From an uncultured Paracoccaceae bacterium (GTDB taxonomy: Bacteria > Pseudomonadota > Alphaproteobacteria > Rhodobacterales > Rhodobacteraceae), in assembly GCA_938005545.1 (NCBI GenBank), contig CALKXV010000018.1:1-64000 (forward strand): a stretch of 64,000 nucleotides of DNA, given 5' to 3'. The notes beneath the pieces were generated by a model. It saw only the letters and a program-made list of their open reading frames with translations. It was not told the origin of the DNA and made no database searches. A program made the position numbers and the translations under genes. Shown piece after piece: positions 43,654-52,067 of the stretch. The number at the start of each line of letters is the position of its first letter. Positions within the stretch are counted from its first letter, which is position 1.

Positions 43654-45222
43654 TTAGCCCGCGTCTTTGTACGACACTTGCTTTACGTCTGCATCCGGGT
43701 CGGACTTTTCGCGTCGAACCAACAGGCGGTTCAGGGCATTTACATATGCCTTTGCACTGGCCACGACTGTATCTGTATCGGCTGACTGTCCTGTCGCAAT
43801 GCGACCGTCTTCTTCCATACGCACGCTCACAGTTGCCTGCGCGTCTGTGCCTTCAGTCACCGCGTGGACTTGGTAGAGCTGTAGATGTGCATCGTGAGGG
43901 AATAGAGCTTGCACCGCGTTGAAGGTTGCATCCACAGGCCCGTCGCCTTGGGCCGTCGTTTGGTGGTCTTCGCCGTCAATGGTCAGGGTCAGGTCGGCAG
44001 ACTGCGGCGCTTCGGTGCCACAAATCACGCGGAGAAACTTGACCTGAATGCGGTCATGCGCCTCGCCGGTTTCCTGATCCCGCATCAAAGCAATCAGATC
44101 ATCCTCGAAGACTTCCTTTTTGCGATCCGCCAGTGCTTTGAAGCGCACGAACACGTCGTTCAACTGGTTGTCGGCCAGATCGAAGCCAAGTTCTTTCAGC
44201 TTGGATCGAAGCGCGGCACGGCCCGAATGTTTGCCCATGACGATGTTCGTCTCGGTTAATCCAACGTCCTCGGGGCGCATGATCTCGAACGTTTCGGCAT
44301 TTTTCAGCATGCCATCCTGATGAATACCGCTTTCGTGGGCAAAGGCATTTTTTCCAACGATGGCCTTGTTGTATTGCACCGCAAAGCCAGACACTGTCGC
44401 GACACGCCGCGAGATGTGCATCAGTTTGGTGCTATCGACGCCGGTTTCAAAGGGCATGATGTCGCCGCGCACGCGCATGGCCATAACGACCTCTTCCAAC
44501 GCAGTATTGCCCGCGCGTTCGCCAAGACCATTGATGGTGCATTCAATCTGACGCGCGCCGCCTTCAACCGCGGCCAGCGAATTTGCGGTCGCCATGCCAA
44601 GGTCGTTGTGGCAGTGCGTCGCGAATATAACGTCGTCCGCACCGGGTACTTCGGCGATCAATCGTTTGATCAGGTCCGCACTTTCACGAGGCGCAGTGTA
44701 TCCCACGGTATCAGGAATGTTGATCGTGGTCGCACCCGCCTTTATCGCGATTTCCACGGTACGGGCCAGGTAATCCCATTCCGTGCGTGTTGCATCCATA
44801 GGTGACCATTGCACATTGTCGCACAGGTTCCGGGCATGGGTCACGGTGTCGTGGATACGTTCGGCCATTTCGTCCATCGTCAAATTCGGGATGGCGCGGT
44901 GAAGCGGTGACGTACCGATAAAGGTGTGAATGCGCGGACGTTTGCTGTGCTTTACGGCTTCCCAGCAGCGATCAATGTCTTTGAAGTTTGCACGCGACAA
45001 TCCGCAGATGGTGGCGTCCTTGGAGCGTTTTGCGATTTCGCTGACCGCTTCAAAATCACCTTCCGAGGCAATCGGAAAGCCAGCTTCGATGATATCGACG
45101 CCCATATCGTCCAAAAGCTCGGCGATTTCCAGTTTTTCGGAATGTGACATGGTGGCGCCCGGGCTTTGTTCGCCGTCGCGCAATGTGGTGTCGAAGATCA
45201 CGACTTTATCTTTGTGGGTCAT
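43654..45222 (-). CDS. leuA: 2-isopropylmalate synthase
   Basis: 522 residues; first committed step of leucine synthesis, condensing acetyl-CoA with 2-ketoisovalerate. Motifs: DTTLRDGEQSPGATMS, the metal site THCHNDLGMATANSLA and GLGERAGNTALEEV. The carboxy third (about residues 390-505) is the LeuA allosteric domain, so leucine feedback is expected. GGGAGG precedes the ATG. It follows the cupin gene by 12 bp on the same strand, and both lie downstream of a leucine-rich leader peptide, so transcription should also sense leucine. Confidence 0.97.
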   Translation of the reverse strand: MTHKDKVVIFDTTLRDGEQSPGATMSHSEKLEIAELLDDMGVDIIEAGFPIASEGDFEAVSEIAKRSKDATICGLSRANFKDIDRCWEAVKHSKRPRIHTFIGTSPLHRAIPNLTMDEMAERIHDTVTHARNLCDNVQWSPMDATRTEWDYLARTVEIAIKAGATTINIPDTVGYTAPRESADLIKRLIAEVPGADDVIFATHCHNDLGMATANSLAAVEGGARQIECTINGLGERAGNTALEEVVMAMRVRGDIMPFETGVDSTKLMHISRRVATVSGFAVQYNKAIVGKNAFAHESGIHQDGMLKNAETFEIMRPEDVGLTETNIVMGKHSGRAALRSKLKELGFDLADNQLNDVFVRFKALADRKKEVFEDDLIALMRDQETGEAHDRIQVKFLRVICGTEAPQSADLTLTIDGEDHQTTAQGDGPVDATFNAVQALFPHDAHLQLYQVHAVTEGTDAQATVSVRMEEDGRIATGQSADTDTVVASAKAYVNALNRLLVRREKSDPDADVKQVSYKDAG

Positions 45223-45234
45223 GGTCTCGCCTCC

Positions 45235-45591
45235 CTAAATTCTAGGTTTCGGTGCGGGGATGCGATCTGCATCACCAGAATTGGGTTCGCCCTTGGGCTC
45301 GATCAGCAGAACCTTACATTCGGCTGCGGCGCGCGGGCGATGAACAACACCCTTTGGCACAATGAACATCTCGCCGGCGCGAACTTTGCGCGGTGCTTCG
45401 CCATCAATGTCCATTTGCATTTCGCCTTCAAGCACGAGAAAGAAATCATCCGTGTTGTCGTGCTTGTGAAAGGGAAACTCGCCTTGAAACTTCACCACCA
45501 TGACCTCGTTGGCGTTGTAGTCGGCGACAACGTGCGGATCCCAGTGGGACGAAAACTGCGACAGTTTTTCAGCCAGATTGATCGTATTCAT
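45235..45591 (-). CDS. Cupin-domain protein between leuL and leuA
   Basis: 118 residues. The single cupin barrel has the two motifs: VKFQGEFPFHKHDNTDDFFL (metal His) and KVRAGEMFIVPKGVVHRPRA. Close relatives are small cupins of unknown role. The ATG at 45591, with CTAAAGGAG just before, is clearly better than the frame up to 45651, which overlaps the leader hairpin. It is the first full gene behind the leucine leader and is followed by leuA; its role in leucine synthesis is unknown. Confidence 0.85.
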   Translation of the reverse strand: MNTINLAEKLSQFSSHWDPHVVADYNANEVMVVKFQGEFPFHKHDNTDDFFLVLEGEMQMDIDGEAPRKVRAGEMFIVPKGVVHRPRAAAECKVLLIEPKGEPNSGDADRIPAPKPRI

Positions 45592-45630
45592 GTGTATCTC
45601 CTTTAGCGGTGTCTTTGTGGCGCTGAAACC

Positions 45631-45667
45631 CCTCTGAGCGGTCGCGCCCAAAAGGCACGCTCAGAGG
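45631..45667 (-). promoter_or_regulatory. Attenuator-like hairpin in the leu leader
   Basis: On the minus strand CCTCTGAGCG (45667-45658) pairs perfectly with CGCTCAGAGG (45640-45631), with a possible inner GCC/GGC extension. The leader peptide stop codon sits inside the first arm. A competing pairing, GGCGC (45647-45643) with GCGCC (45623-45619), is possible. No U-run follows, so it may act by an unusual or Rho-dependent mechanism or at translation. Confidence 0.65.
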
Positions 45668-45735
45668 CGGCTAAGGAGAAGAAGCAGGTCGGCACGCAAA
45701 ACGCGCGCAATTGTGATATGTCGGGCCTGTTTCAT
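45661..45735 (-). CDS. leuL: Leucine leader peptide
   Basis: 24 codons from ATG at 45735 to TGA at 45663-45661. Seven of the 24 residues are Leu, including five in a row (codons CTG CTT CTT CTC CTT) at positions 17-21, just before the stop, as in attenuation leader peptides. A sigma-70-like promoter ends only seven bases before the ATG, so the message is probably leaderless, as reported for trpL in related bacteria. A 10-bp hairpin begins at the stop codon. The next gene is a cupin, then leuA. Confidence 0.85.
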   Translation of the reverse strand: MKQARHITIARVLRADLLLLLSRL

Positions 45736-45742
45736 GCGCCGG

Positions 45743-45771
45743 AAGATAGGCCGCAATTGATAGGCTGTCAA
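45743..45771 (-). promoter_or_regulatory. Promoter of the leuL-cupin-leuA operon
   Basis: TTGACA (45771-45766) and TATCTT (45748-45743) with a 17-bp spacer. The -35 element overlaps the stop codon of the upstream LuxR gene. Seven bases separate the -10 from the leuL ATG, so transcription would start at or next to the A of that ATG. Confidence 0.75.
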
Positions 45772-46259
45772 ACGTTGGAGGCCACAGGGCTTTCGATCAA
45801 TTCGTCGACAAAGAAGCTAAGCAATTGGTGCCGCCCAGAGACGCCTGCTTTTCGGTAAACCGCAGCGCTATGGGCTTTGACCGTGCCTTCTGCCGATCCG
45901 CGTGCAGCGGCGATTTCAGCGACGGACAGACCCTTGACCGACAATAGGGCAACGTCGCGTTCCGAGGCCGTCAGACCCCAAAGAGCGAATTGTTCATCCA
46001 GTAGCCGGGAAAACTCGCCAGACGCTGCGCGCATTTGGTCAGCCAGCCGGTTGTTTCTTTGCAAGACTTGGCGAAGTTCCCAGCCCGTCATCAAGACGCC
46101 TACGAAAAGTGCGGCGGCAACGACGTACTCAAAGGCATCAAGGTGCGAGATCAAGGGTTCCAATCCGGCGGCGTCCAAAACGGCATCCAGAACGAAAAAC
46201 AACGCACAAAAGAGCTGGAGTGCGAATAGGACCCAAAGCCAGCGAATGCGGCCAGTCAT
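45768..46259 (-). CDS. Membrane-anchored LuxR-type regulator
   Basis: 163 residues. Two hydrophobic helices come first (LWVLFALQLFCALFFVLDAV and EYVVAAALFVGVLMTGW), then a linker with coiled-coil character, and a LuxR helix-turn-helix at about residues 95-150 (LTASERDVALLSVKGLSVAE, then GTVKAHSAAVYRKAGV). There is no receiver or autoinducer-binding domain, so it would bind DNA from the membrane. The gene follows the PepSY-like gene by 18 bp, suggesting a shared role. Targets unknown. Confidence 0.8.
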   Translation of the reverse strand: MTGRIRWLWVLFALQLFCALFFVLDAVLDAAGLEPLISHLDAFEYVVAAALFVGVLMTGWELRQVLQRNNRLADQMRAASGEFSRLLDEQFALWGLTASERDVALLSVKGLSVAEIAAARGSAEGTVKAHSAAVYRKAGVSGRHQLLSFFVDELIESPVASNV

Positions 46260-46277
46260 GCTGGCCGCGTCCGTTTG

Positions 46278-46565
46278 TTAGTCGTCGTCGCTGTCGTCGT
46301 CCTCAAATTCGATCTCCAATACCTCGCCAGTCGCGGCGGCCAAGGTGACTTCGACTTCCTGATCGCCATCGAGATATTCGACTTCGATCTCGTCGTCCTC
46401 GATTTCAATCTCGGTTACGGTATAACCCTGCGCTTCGAACTGCGAGCGGATTTCGTCCAGATCGGTGCCTACTGTGTCGCCGACGGCAAAACTGGCGATG
46501 GCGGCCATTGGGATCAAGGTTGCAGCGGCTCCGGCGATAAGCATCGGGAAACGGGTCTTTGTCAT
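46278..46565 (-). CDS. PepSY-like exported acidic protein
   Basis: 95 residues. A signal peptide (MLIAGAAATLIPMAAIASFA) is followed by a PepSY-like fold (GTDLDEIRSQFEAQGYTVTE) that turns into a strongly acidic end (EFEDDDSDDD). The tail could bind divalent metal or act electrostatically. It immediately precedes the membrane LuxR gene on the same strand. I see the PepSY similarity by pattern and length, with moderate confidence. Confidence 0.7.
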   Translation of the reverse strand: MTKTRFPMLIAGAAATLIPMAAIASFAVGDTVGTDLDEIRSQFEAQGYTVTEIEIEDDEIEVEYLDGDQEVEVTLAAATGEVLEIEFEDDDSDDD

Positions 46566-47011
46566 GATTAGCTCCTATCAGATTGTGCCGCATGATCGCG
46601 GCGGTGATAGGGAGATCGGGGCTAAACCGACAGTTCTGAATAGGTTTTAGGTTGGTTTCACGACGTCTAAGACCGAAGTTTAGGACGAACCGCGTGATTT
46701 GCGATTTTGAAAGTCGACGAATATTTCTTTGAAGTCTGCCTGACGTGATATTTGATGGCGATATGTCGGTGATACGAAGGGGTTTGGCTTGCCCATCTGC
46801 TTCCAGCGCGCATAGCTTTTGAAGCGAACACCTGTGATCACGAAATGCAGAAAACAGAAGATATCGGAACGCTTAGCAAGCGATTCTTTGGTAAAAAATG
46901 GCATACTGACGACACAGATTTTGACGATGAACAACTCACACTTCGTTGTTCCATAAGGCAAAAATTGGGCACGATCCGGGTGTTTCCCCGAAAACTGGTT
47001 AACGCCGAGAA
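46566..47011. other. Gap with one doubtful minus-strand frame
   Basis: 446 bp, visibly more AT-rich than its surroundings. A minus-strand frame at 46680-46904 (ATG at 46904, 74 residues, basic with aromatic residues, e.g. FCFLHFVITGVRFKSYARW) has no good ribosome-binding site and is unrecognised. It could be a real small gene, the tail of a decayed transferred gene, or chance. Otherwise the stretch holds the PepSY promoter. Confidence 0.35.
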
Positions 47012-48415
47012 TTAGTTGCTGTCGGCTGCATCCTCGGCCAGTGCGCCATCTTCCCAAACACCTGTGCGTTCTTCGCCGCTGGCATAGCGGATGGTTCCTT
47101 CGCCTTGGCGTTTACCGCGCACAAAGCTGCCTTCGTAGATATCGCCGTTGGCATAGGTTGCTGTGCCTTTGCCATCTATTTCGCCGTCTTTCCATTCGCC
47201 GGTATAAGTGAATCCATCGGCCATGGTGATCTTGCCGGTGCCAGCCCGTTTCCCGCCGACAAAACCGCCTTCGTAAACCGTACCGTCCGAATATTCAGCA
47301 ATGCCTTCGCCTTCGCGTTGGCCATTCAACCACCCACCTTCATAGGTATAGCCGTCGTCAAAGATCATTTTGCCTTTGCCATGCATGCGGGCGTCTTTGA
47401 ATTCGCCTTCATAAACCAATCCGTTCGCGTACGTGGCTTTGCCTTTGCCCTCAATCACGCCTTTGACCCAAGCGCCTTCATAGGTGTTGTTGTCGGGATA
47501 GACGATGCGGCCTGTGCCGTCGGCCAGATTATCAAGGAATGTACCGGAATAGATGGATCCGTCCGGGTATGTGACTTCGCCCGAGCCTTCGATCTGCCCG
47601 GCGACCCATTGGCCGATATACTTGTATCCATCTGTTCCGGTAAATGTACCGGTGCCCTGGCGTTGGTCGGCTTCGAAAGTACCTTCATAAACATCGCCGT
47701 TGGCATAAGTCACCGTGCCTTGGCCCTGGCGTTTGCCATCGACAAGCGTGCCTTCGTAAACGTCACCATTTGGCTGGGTCAGCTTGCCGGTGCCATTGAT
47801 CTGGCCATCAGCCCATTCACCTTCATAGACCATGCCGTCGGTCATGGTCAGCGTGCCGGTTCCGTCGCGAACACCGCGCACCAGCGTACCGGCATAGACC
47901 GCACCATCGGGATATTCGATACGCCCTGTGCCTTCTTTTATGCCGCGCGACCAGGTGCCTTCGTAGATATAGCCGTTCGGGCTTTCCATCTTGCCTTGGC
48001 CTTCGTGAAGCGCATTCACAAATCCGCCTTCGTACCGCACGCCATTGGCATATAGCGCGATGCCGTCGCCGTTGATCTTTCCGTCGGCCCATTCGCCTTC
48101 ATAAGTGCCGCCATCCGCAAAGGTGATCTTTCCGATGCCTTCGGGCTTGCCTAGGGCAAACTCGCCTTCATAGATCGAACCATTGGGGAATTCGGCGCGC
48201 CCCTGACCCTTGATCTCACCATCGATCCAATCGCCTTCGTAGACATAGCCATTGGGCAAACGATAGGTGCCGGTGCCGTGTTGCTTGCCTTCCCGGAAGG
48301 TGCCCTCATAGACCCCGCCATCGTCGTATTGCTTGGTGACAACTTCTTGTGCGAAGGCACTGCTGGCGATTGCCGCAGCCAGCGCCAGTGTTCCTAATCC
48401 GAGAGCCCGTTTCAT
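47012..48415 (-). CDS. Exported MORN-repeat protein
   Basis: 467 residues. After a signal peptide (LGTLALAAAIASSAFA) the chain is 18 full MORN repeats plus one partial, with an exact 23-residue period (residues about 32-446). Each repeat follows YEGxFxxGKxxGxGxxxxxxG, for instance YEGDWIDGEIKGQGRAEFPN. It ends with an acidic tail. MORN repeats form extended beta sheets that bind lipids or proteins; an exported array this long might bind envelope lipids. It is divergent from nadE. Confidence 0.88.
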   Translation of the reverse strand: MKRALGLGTLALAAAIASSAFAQEVVTKQYDDGGVYEGTFREGKQHGTGTYRLPNGYVYEGDWIDGEIKGQGRAEFPNGSIYEGEFALGKPEGIGKITFADGGTYEGEWADGKINGDGIALYANGVRYEGGFVNALHEGQGKMESPNGYIYEGTWSRGIKEGTGRIEYPDGAVYAGTLVRGVRDGTGTLTMTDGMVYEGEWADGQINGTGKLTQPNGDVYEGTLVDGKRQGQGTVTYANGDVYEGTFEADQRQGTGTFTGTDGYKYIGQWVAGQIEGSGEVTYPDGSIYSGTFLDNLADGTGRIVYPDNNTYEGAWVKGVIEGKGKATYANGLVYEGEFKDARMHGKGKMIFDDGYTYEGGWLNGQREGEGIAEYSDGTVYEGGFVGGKRAGTGKITMADGFTYTGEWKDGEIDGKGTATYANGDIYEGSFVRGKRQGEGTIRYASGEERTGVWEDGALAEDAADSN

Positions 48416-48564
48416 CGGTTTTTGCCGCTCCTCATACCCCGGGCCTAAGCCCTGCGTCCCTACTCAGACCCAAATCTAGTGGAGCATTAGGCCACTCGCA
48501 ACGCTTTTCCCGTCTGTGGGCTTTTCCTTGGCATCTTGTCTGGGTAGACGGAGCCAGTCGGGAT

Positions 48565-48584
48565 TGCCGGGCAGTGGCCCGGCA
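48565..48584 (+). promoter_or_regulatory. Stable hairpin in the nadE 5' region
   Basis: TGCCGGGC (48565-48572) pairs perfectly with GCCCGGCA (48577-48584) around an AGTG loop, ending 43 bp before the nadE ATG. More GC-rich imperfect pairings (GGGCCGCTCGGGCC) follow. It may be a regulatory leader, a protein site, or terminate a divergent message; no known riboswitch was recognised. Confidence 0.45.
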
Positions 48585-48627
48585 CCCATCTAACAATCGG
48601 GCCGCTCGGGCCTTTGGGAGATAAGCC

Positions 48628-50286
48628 ATGGCTGGACGATTTCGCCTGACGCTGGCGCAGATGAACCCCACTGTGGGGGATCTTGCGGGAAACGCAGCAC
48701 TTGCCAAACGTGCTTGGGAAGACGGAAAAAAGGCAGGTGCTGACATGGTCGCACTGCCTGAAATGTTCATCACGGGCTATCAAATTCAGGATTTGGTGAT
48801 GAAACCGGCGTTTGCGCGCGATGCTATGGCGCACATCGATGCTCTGCGCGAAGCCTGTTCTGACGGCCCGGCACTTGGGATCGGTGGCCCTTTGTTGCAG
48901 GGCGATAATCTCTACAACGCGTATCATGTTATGAAGGGTGGTCGGCTGGTTCGGCAGGTTTTAAAACATGATCTGCCGAATGAAACCGTATTTGACGAGG
49001 TGCGCCTTTATGACAAAGGCCCGCTGTCCGGGCCCTATGATCTGGGCGTCGTCCGTGTGGGCACACCAATATGTGAAGACGCCTGGCATGAAGAGGTGCC
49101 CGAAGCGCTCGAAGAATCAGGGGCCGAGATTCTTTTGGTTCCGAATGGATCACCCTATTACCGAGGGAAATTCGACACACGTTTGAACGAGATGGTATCC
49201 CGTGTCGTCGAAACAGGGTTGCCGCTTGTCTATCTCAACATGATCGGTGGTCAGGATGACCAGGTCTTCGACGGCGGAACTTTTGTCCTTAATCCGGGCG
49301 GTGAAATAGCGCTGCGACTGCCGGTCTTTGACGAAGCCATCGCACATGTGGATTTCGAAGAAACCGACGATGGTTGGCGCGCAATCCCGGGTGACATCGC
49401 CAAATTCCCAAACGAATGGGAGCAGGACTATCGCGTCATGGTCGAAGCCACGCGGGATTACTTTCGCAAGACAGGGTTCAAACAGGCTTTGCTGGGGCTT
49501 TCAGGCGGCATCGACAGCGCGATTGTTGCAACGATTGCGACCGATGCATTGGGCCCCGAAAACGTTCACTGCGTGATGATGCCATCGGAATACACCAGCC
49601 AAGCATCGCTGGACGATGCCTCTGCCGTCGCCAACGCGCTTGGATGCCGGTTGGATACGGTGCCAATCTCGGGCGCACGCGGAGCAATGACCGAAGCCTT
49701 GGCGCCATTGTTTGAAGGAACAGAACAGGACACAACCGAAGAAAACATCCAATCGCGCCTGCGGGGCGTCATTCTGATGGCGTTGTCGAACAAGTTCGGT
49801 GCGATGTTGCTGACAACGGGCAACAAATCCGAAGTCGCTGTGGGTTATGCCACGATCTATGGCGATATGGCGGGCGGGTATAACCCGATCAAAGATATGT
49901 ACAAAACGCGGGTCTTCGAAACCTGCCGGTGGCGGAATGCCAATCATCGTGACTGGATGATGGGCCCTGAAAGTGAAGTAATCGCCCCTGCAATCATCGA
50001 CAAACCGCCCACAGCAGAACTGCGCGAAGATCAAAAAGACAGCGATAGCCTGCCGGAATACGCCGACCTTGACGTCATTCTGACGGCCCTGATCGACGAT
50101 GAAAAATCCATAGCCGAGGTCGTTGCCATGGGCTTTGACCCTGCGATCGTCAAAAAGATCGAACATCTGATCTACATCGCGGAATACAAACGCTATCAGT
50201 CAGCTCCGGGCGCAAGGCTGACCAAACGCGCCTTTTGGTTGGACAGACGCTATCCCATCGTCAATCGCTGGCGCGATCCGTCTTGA
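48628..50286 (+). CDS. nadE: Glutamine-dependent NAD+ synthetase
   Basis: 552 residues. An amino nitrilase-type glutaminase domain (Glu in VALPEMFITGYQ, Lys in VLKHDLPNE, Cys in TPICEDAWHEEV) feeds ammonia to a carboxy synthetase domain with the P-loop LLGLSGGIDSAIVA. It converts deamido-NAD to NAD with ATP. Length is standard for the two-domain form. GGGAGATAAG precedes the ATG. The next gene overlaps its stop. Confidence 0.95.
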   Translation: MAGRFRLTLAQMNPTVGDLAGNAALAKRAWEDGKKAGADMVALPEMFITGYQIQDLVMKPAFARDAMAHIDALREACSDGPALGIGGPLLQGDNLYNAYHVMKGGRLVRQVLKHDLPNETVFDEVRLYDKGPLSGPYDLGVVRVGTPICEDAWHEEVPEALEESGAEILLVPNGSPYYRGKFDTRLNEMVSRVVETGLPLVYLNMIGGQDDQVFDGGTFVLNPGGEIALRLPVFDEAIAHVDFEETDDGWRAIPGDIAKFPNEWEQDYRVMVEATRDYFRKTGFKQALLGLSGGIDSAIVATIATDALGPENVHCVMMPSEYTSQASLDDASAVANALGCRLDTVPISGARGAMTEALAPLFEGTEQDTTEENIQSRLRGVILMALSNKFGAMLLTTGNKSEVAVGYATIYGDMAGGYNPIKDMYKTRVFETCRWRNANHRDWMMGPESEVIAPAIIDKPPTAELREDQKDSDSLPEYADLDVILTALIDDEKSIAEVVAMGFDPAIVKKIEHLIYIAEYKRYQSAPGARLTKRAFWLDRRYPIVNRWRDPS

Positions 50287-50864
50287 TCACAACCATCGGC
50301 CCAAACCCGCGAGCAGGGATACGCTCTGCCATTGCCGCGTTGATGCTTGCGGTTTTCGCGTTGGGGTTTGCTGGCGTTTTTGGCTTCGCGTTTCGCTGGT
50401 CCTTCAATCTTGTGATGGTCGGATTGATTGGCGTTACGCTGTTTTCGCTTTGGTACGCTGCCAAACTTTTCGGGGACCTGTCGATTGGAGGCGCGCGCAT
50501 CGCGCTTAAACCGAACGGATTGGAGTTTTCGCACGGAGGCCTTTTTCGGCACCGCGATTTTGATCCCCGCTGGAATGAAATCGACTGGTTCGGCAAAGCC
50601 AAGGGACGCAGCGATTGGACGCTGATCATCCGTTTAAGCCACAAAGGTGCAGTGCGGTTGAAAAGGCTTGCGCCGTCGATGCGCGAGAATGCCCTTGATT
50701 TGTTCGGGCGCAGAAAGCTGATGGTCAGCGACAACGCCTTCGCGATGCCCATCGACGATATTCTGAAAACCTTGCAACAGGCTGCTGAAAATGCGGGCTT
50801 TGACGTCAAAATCTCGCGCTCTGGCAAACGGTTCACGCTTTGCTCCGAACGCTTGGATAACTGA
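50283..50864 (+). CDS. Hypothetical membrane protein after nadE
   Basis: 193 residues if it starts with the TTG at 50283 that overlaps the nadE stop; an ATG at 50343 would remove 20 residues. Two adjacent hydrophobic helices (LMLAVFALGFAGVFGFAF and NLVMVGLIGVTLFSLWYA) are followed by a soluble domain with PH/YdjM-like beta character (LEFSHGGLFRHRDFDPRWNE). The domain is not firmly recognised. It is likely translated with nadE, but a role in NAD metabolism is only positional. Confidence 0.6.
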   Translation: MITTIGPNPRAGIRSAIAALMLAVFALGFAGVFGFAFRWSFNLVMVGLIGVTLFSLWYAAKLFGDLSIGGARIALKPNGLEFSHGGLFRHRDFDPRWNEIDWFGKAKGRSDWTLIIRLSHKGAVRLKRLAPSMRENALDLFGRRKLMVSDNAFAMPIDDILKTLQQAAENAGFDVKISRSGKRFTLCSERLDN

Positions 50865-50973
50865 ACCTTACGACTTGGCGCGCATAAACCACTCCGAACG
50901 TTCAAACAAAGCTTCGGCCCCAGTGATCCTTCCGCAAGAGAAGGCTAGGGGTGCTGTCCACGAGTTACTCTGA

Positions 50974-50994
50974 CCTTTTCCGCAGAGGAAAAGG
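50974..50994. terminator. Hairpin between nadE operon and S49 peptidase gene
   Basis: CCTTTTCC (50974-50981) pairs perfectly with GGAAAAGG (50987-50994), with a five-base loop. It is likely the end of the nadE operon, although only short T-runs lie in the stem. Confidence 0.5.
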
Positions 50995-51088
50995 CAGGAC
51001 AATCGGAAGCCGTCCAAGTGGCGGGCCCGTCATGTTTCGATAGAAGTTCTGGCGCTTCCATCTTGTTGCCTTCGCCCAAGCGGCCTAG

Positions 51089-51895
51089 ATGAAGGACATG
51101 AGGCGCTTTATTCCATTCATGAAAAGCCAACCGACCGTATCGGTCCTGCGGCTTCACGGTGTCATTGCATCCCGCGGTCGCGGGGCTCTTAGTGATGCGG
51201 GGCTGGCTGGTCTGATCCAAAAGGCCTTCGCCAAAGGCAAGCCTGACGCGGTCGCCCTGTCGGTCAATTCGCCCGGCGGTAGCCCGTCGCAATCGTCCTT
51301 GATCTCGGCACGTATTCGTCGGCTCGCAGATGAAAAAGACGTGCCTGTCTATGCCTTCGTGGAAGATGTGGCTGCCTCGGGTGGATACTATATCGCCAGT
51401 GCCGCTGACCAGATTTGGGTTGATCGACATTCTATCGTCGGATCAATCGGTGTAATTTCGGCAGGGTTCGGTTTGAACGAGTTGATCGCGAAATACGGGA
51501 TCGAACGGCGCGTCTATACTGCCGGCAAGTCGAAAAGCATGCTTGATCCCTTCCGACCCGAGAACCCCGAAGATGTGAAGCGTGTCAAAGCGCTGCAAGA
51601 ACACATCCATGGTGAGTTCATTGACCACGTCAAAACCCGACGCGGCGACCGCCTGCAAAATGGTGCGGATCTTTTCAACGGCGATGTCTGGGTCGGTTCA
51701 GAAGCCATGCCCACAGGATTGATCGACGGTGTCGGCCATTTGGTGCCCAAGATGAAAGAGATCTTCGGCGATAAGGTGAATTTGCGGGCCTATGCGCAGA
51801 GACGCCCGTTCATCGGTCGGTTTGGCGCATCTATCGTGGGCGACGCCTTGTCCGAGATCGAAGATCGCGCGGCTTTCCAGCGATTTGGGGTCTGA
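51089..51895 (+). CDS. S49-family peptidase, SppA/SohB-like
   Basis: 268 residues. The catalytic Ser is in EDVAASGGYYIASAAD and the Lys in YTAGKSKSMLDPF, matching the SppA Ser/Lys dyad. It is short (about half of E. coli SppA) and has no signal peptide or membrane helix, so it may be cytoplasmic or peripheral. Followed at once by a small Zn-ribbon protein and an exchanger gene. It would digest signal peptide remnants or small protein fragments. Confidence 0.85.
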   Translation: MKDMRRFIPFMKSQPTVSVLRLHGVIASRGRGALSDAGLAGLIQKAFAKGKPDAVALSVNSPGGSPSQSSLISARIRRLADEKDVPVYAFVEDVAASGGYYIASAADQIWVDRHSIVGSIGVISAGFGLNELIAKYGIERRVYTAGKSKSMLDPFRPENPEDVKRVKALQEHIHGEFIDHVKTRRGDRLQNGADLFNGDVWVGSEAMPTGLIDGVGHLVPKMKEIFGDKVNLRAYAQRRPFIGRFGASIVGDALSEIEDRAAFQRFGV

Positions 51896-51899
51896 CGCG

Positions 51900-52067
51900 A
51901 TGTTGGTAAAAATTGTCACGCTTTTCTTGGTGTTTATCGCCGTTTTGGCAATGTTCGGAAAACTACGCCTTTTGTTGCCAAAGAATATGCGGCAGGTCGG
52001 GTTGAAATGCCCCGATTGTGGACGACACCGGATCGGCAAGGGCGCGTGCCCTTGTGGCAAAAGCTAG
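51900..52067 (+). CDS. Small membrane protein with zinc-ribbon
   Basis: 55 residues. One hydrophobic helix (IVTLFLVFIAVLAMF) and a basic stretch are followed by CPDCGRHRIGKGACPCG, a four-cysteine zinc-ribbon-like end. It starts four bases after the S49 peptidase stop and ends directly against the exchanger start (TAG-ATG), so it is coupled to both. The ribbon may recruit a protein to the membrane. Not otherwise recognised. Confidence 0.7.
   Translation: MLVKIVTLFLVFIAVLAMFGKLRLLLPKNMRQVGLKCPDCGRHRIGKGACPCGKS

Noticed and set aside
47105-48055. 316-residue plus-strand frame with a regular repeat
   Set aside because: It is the antisense of the MORN repeats; its periodicity only mirrors the real gene.
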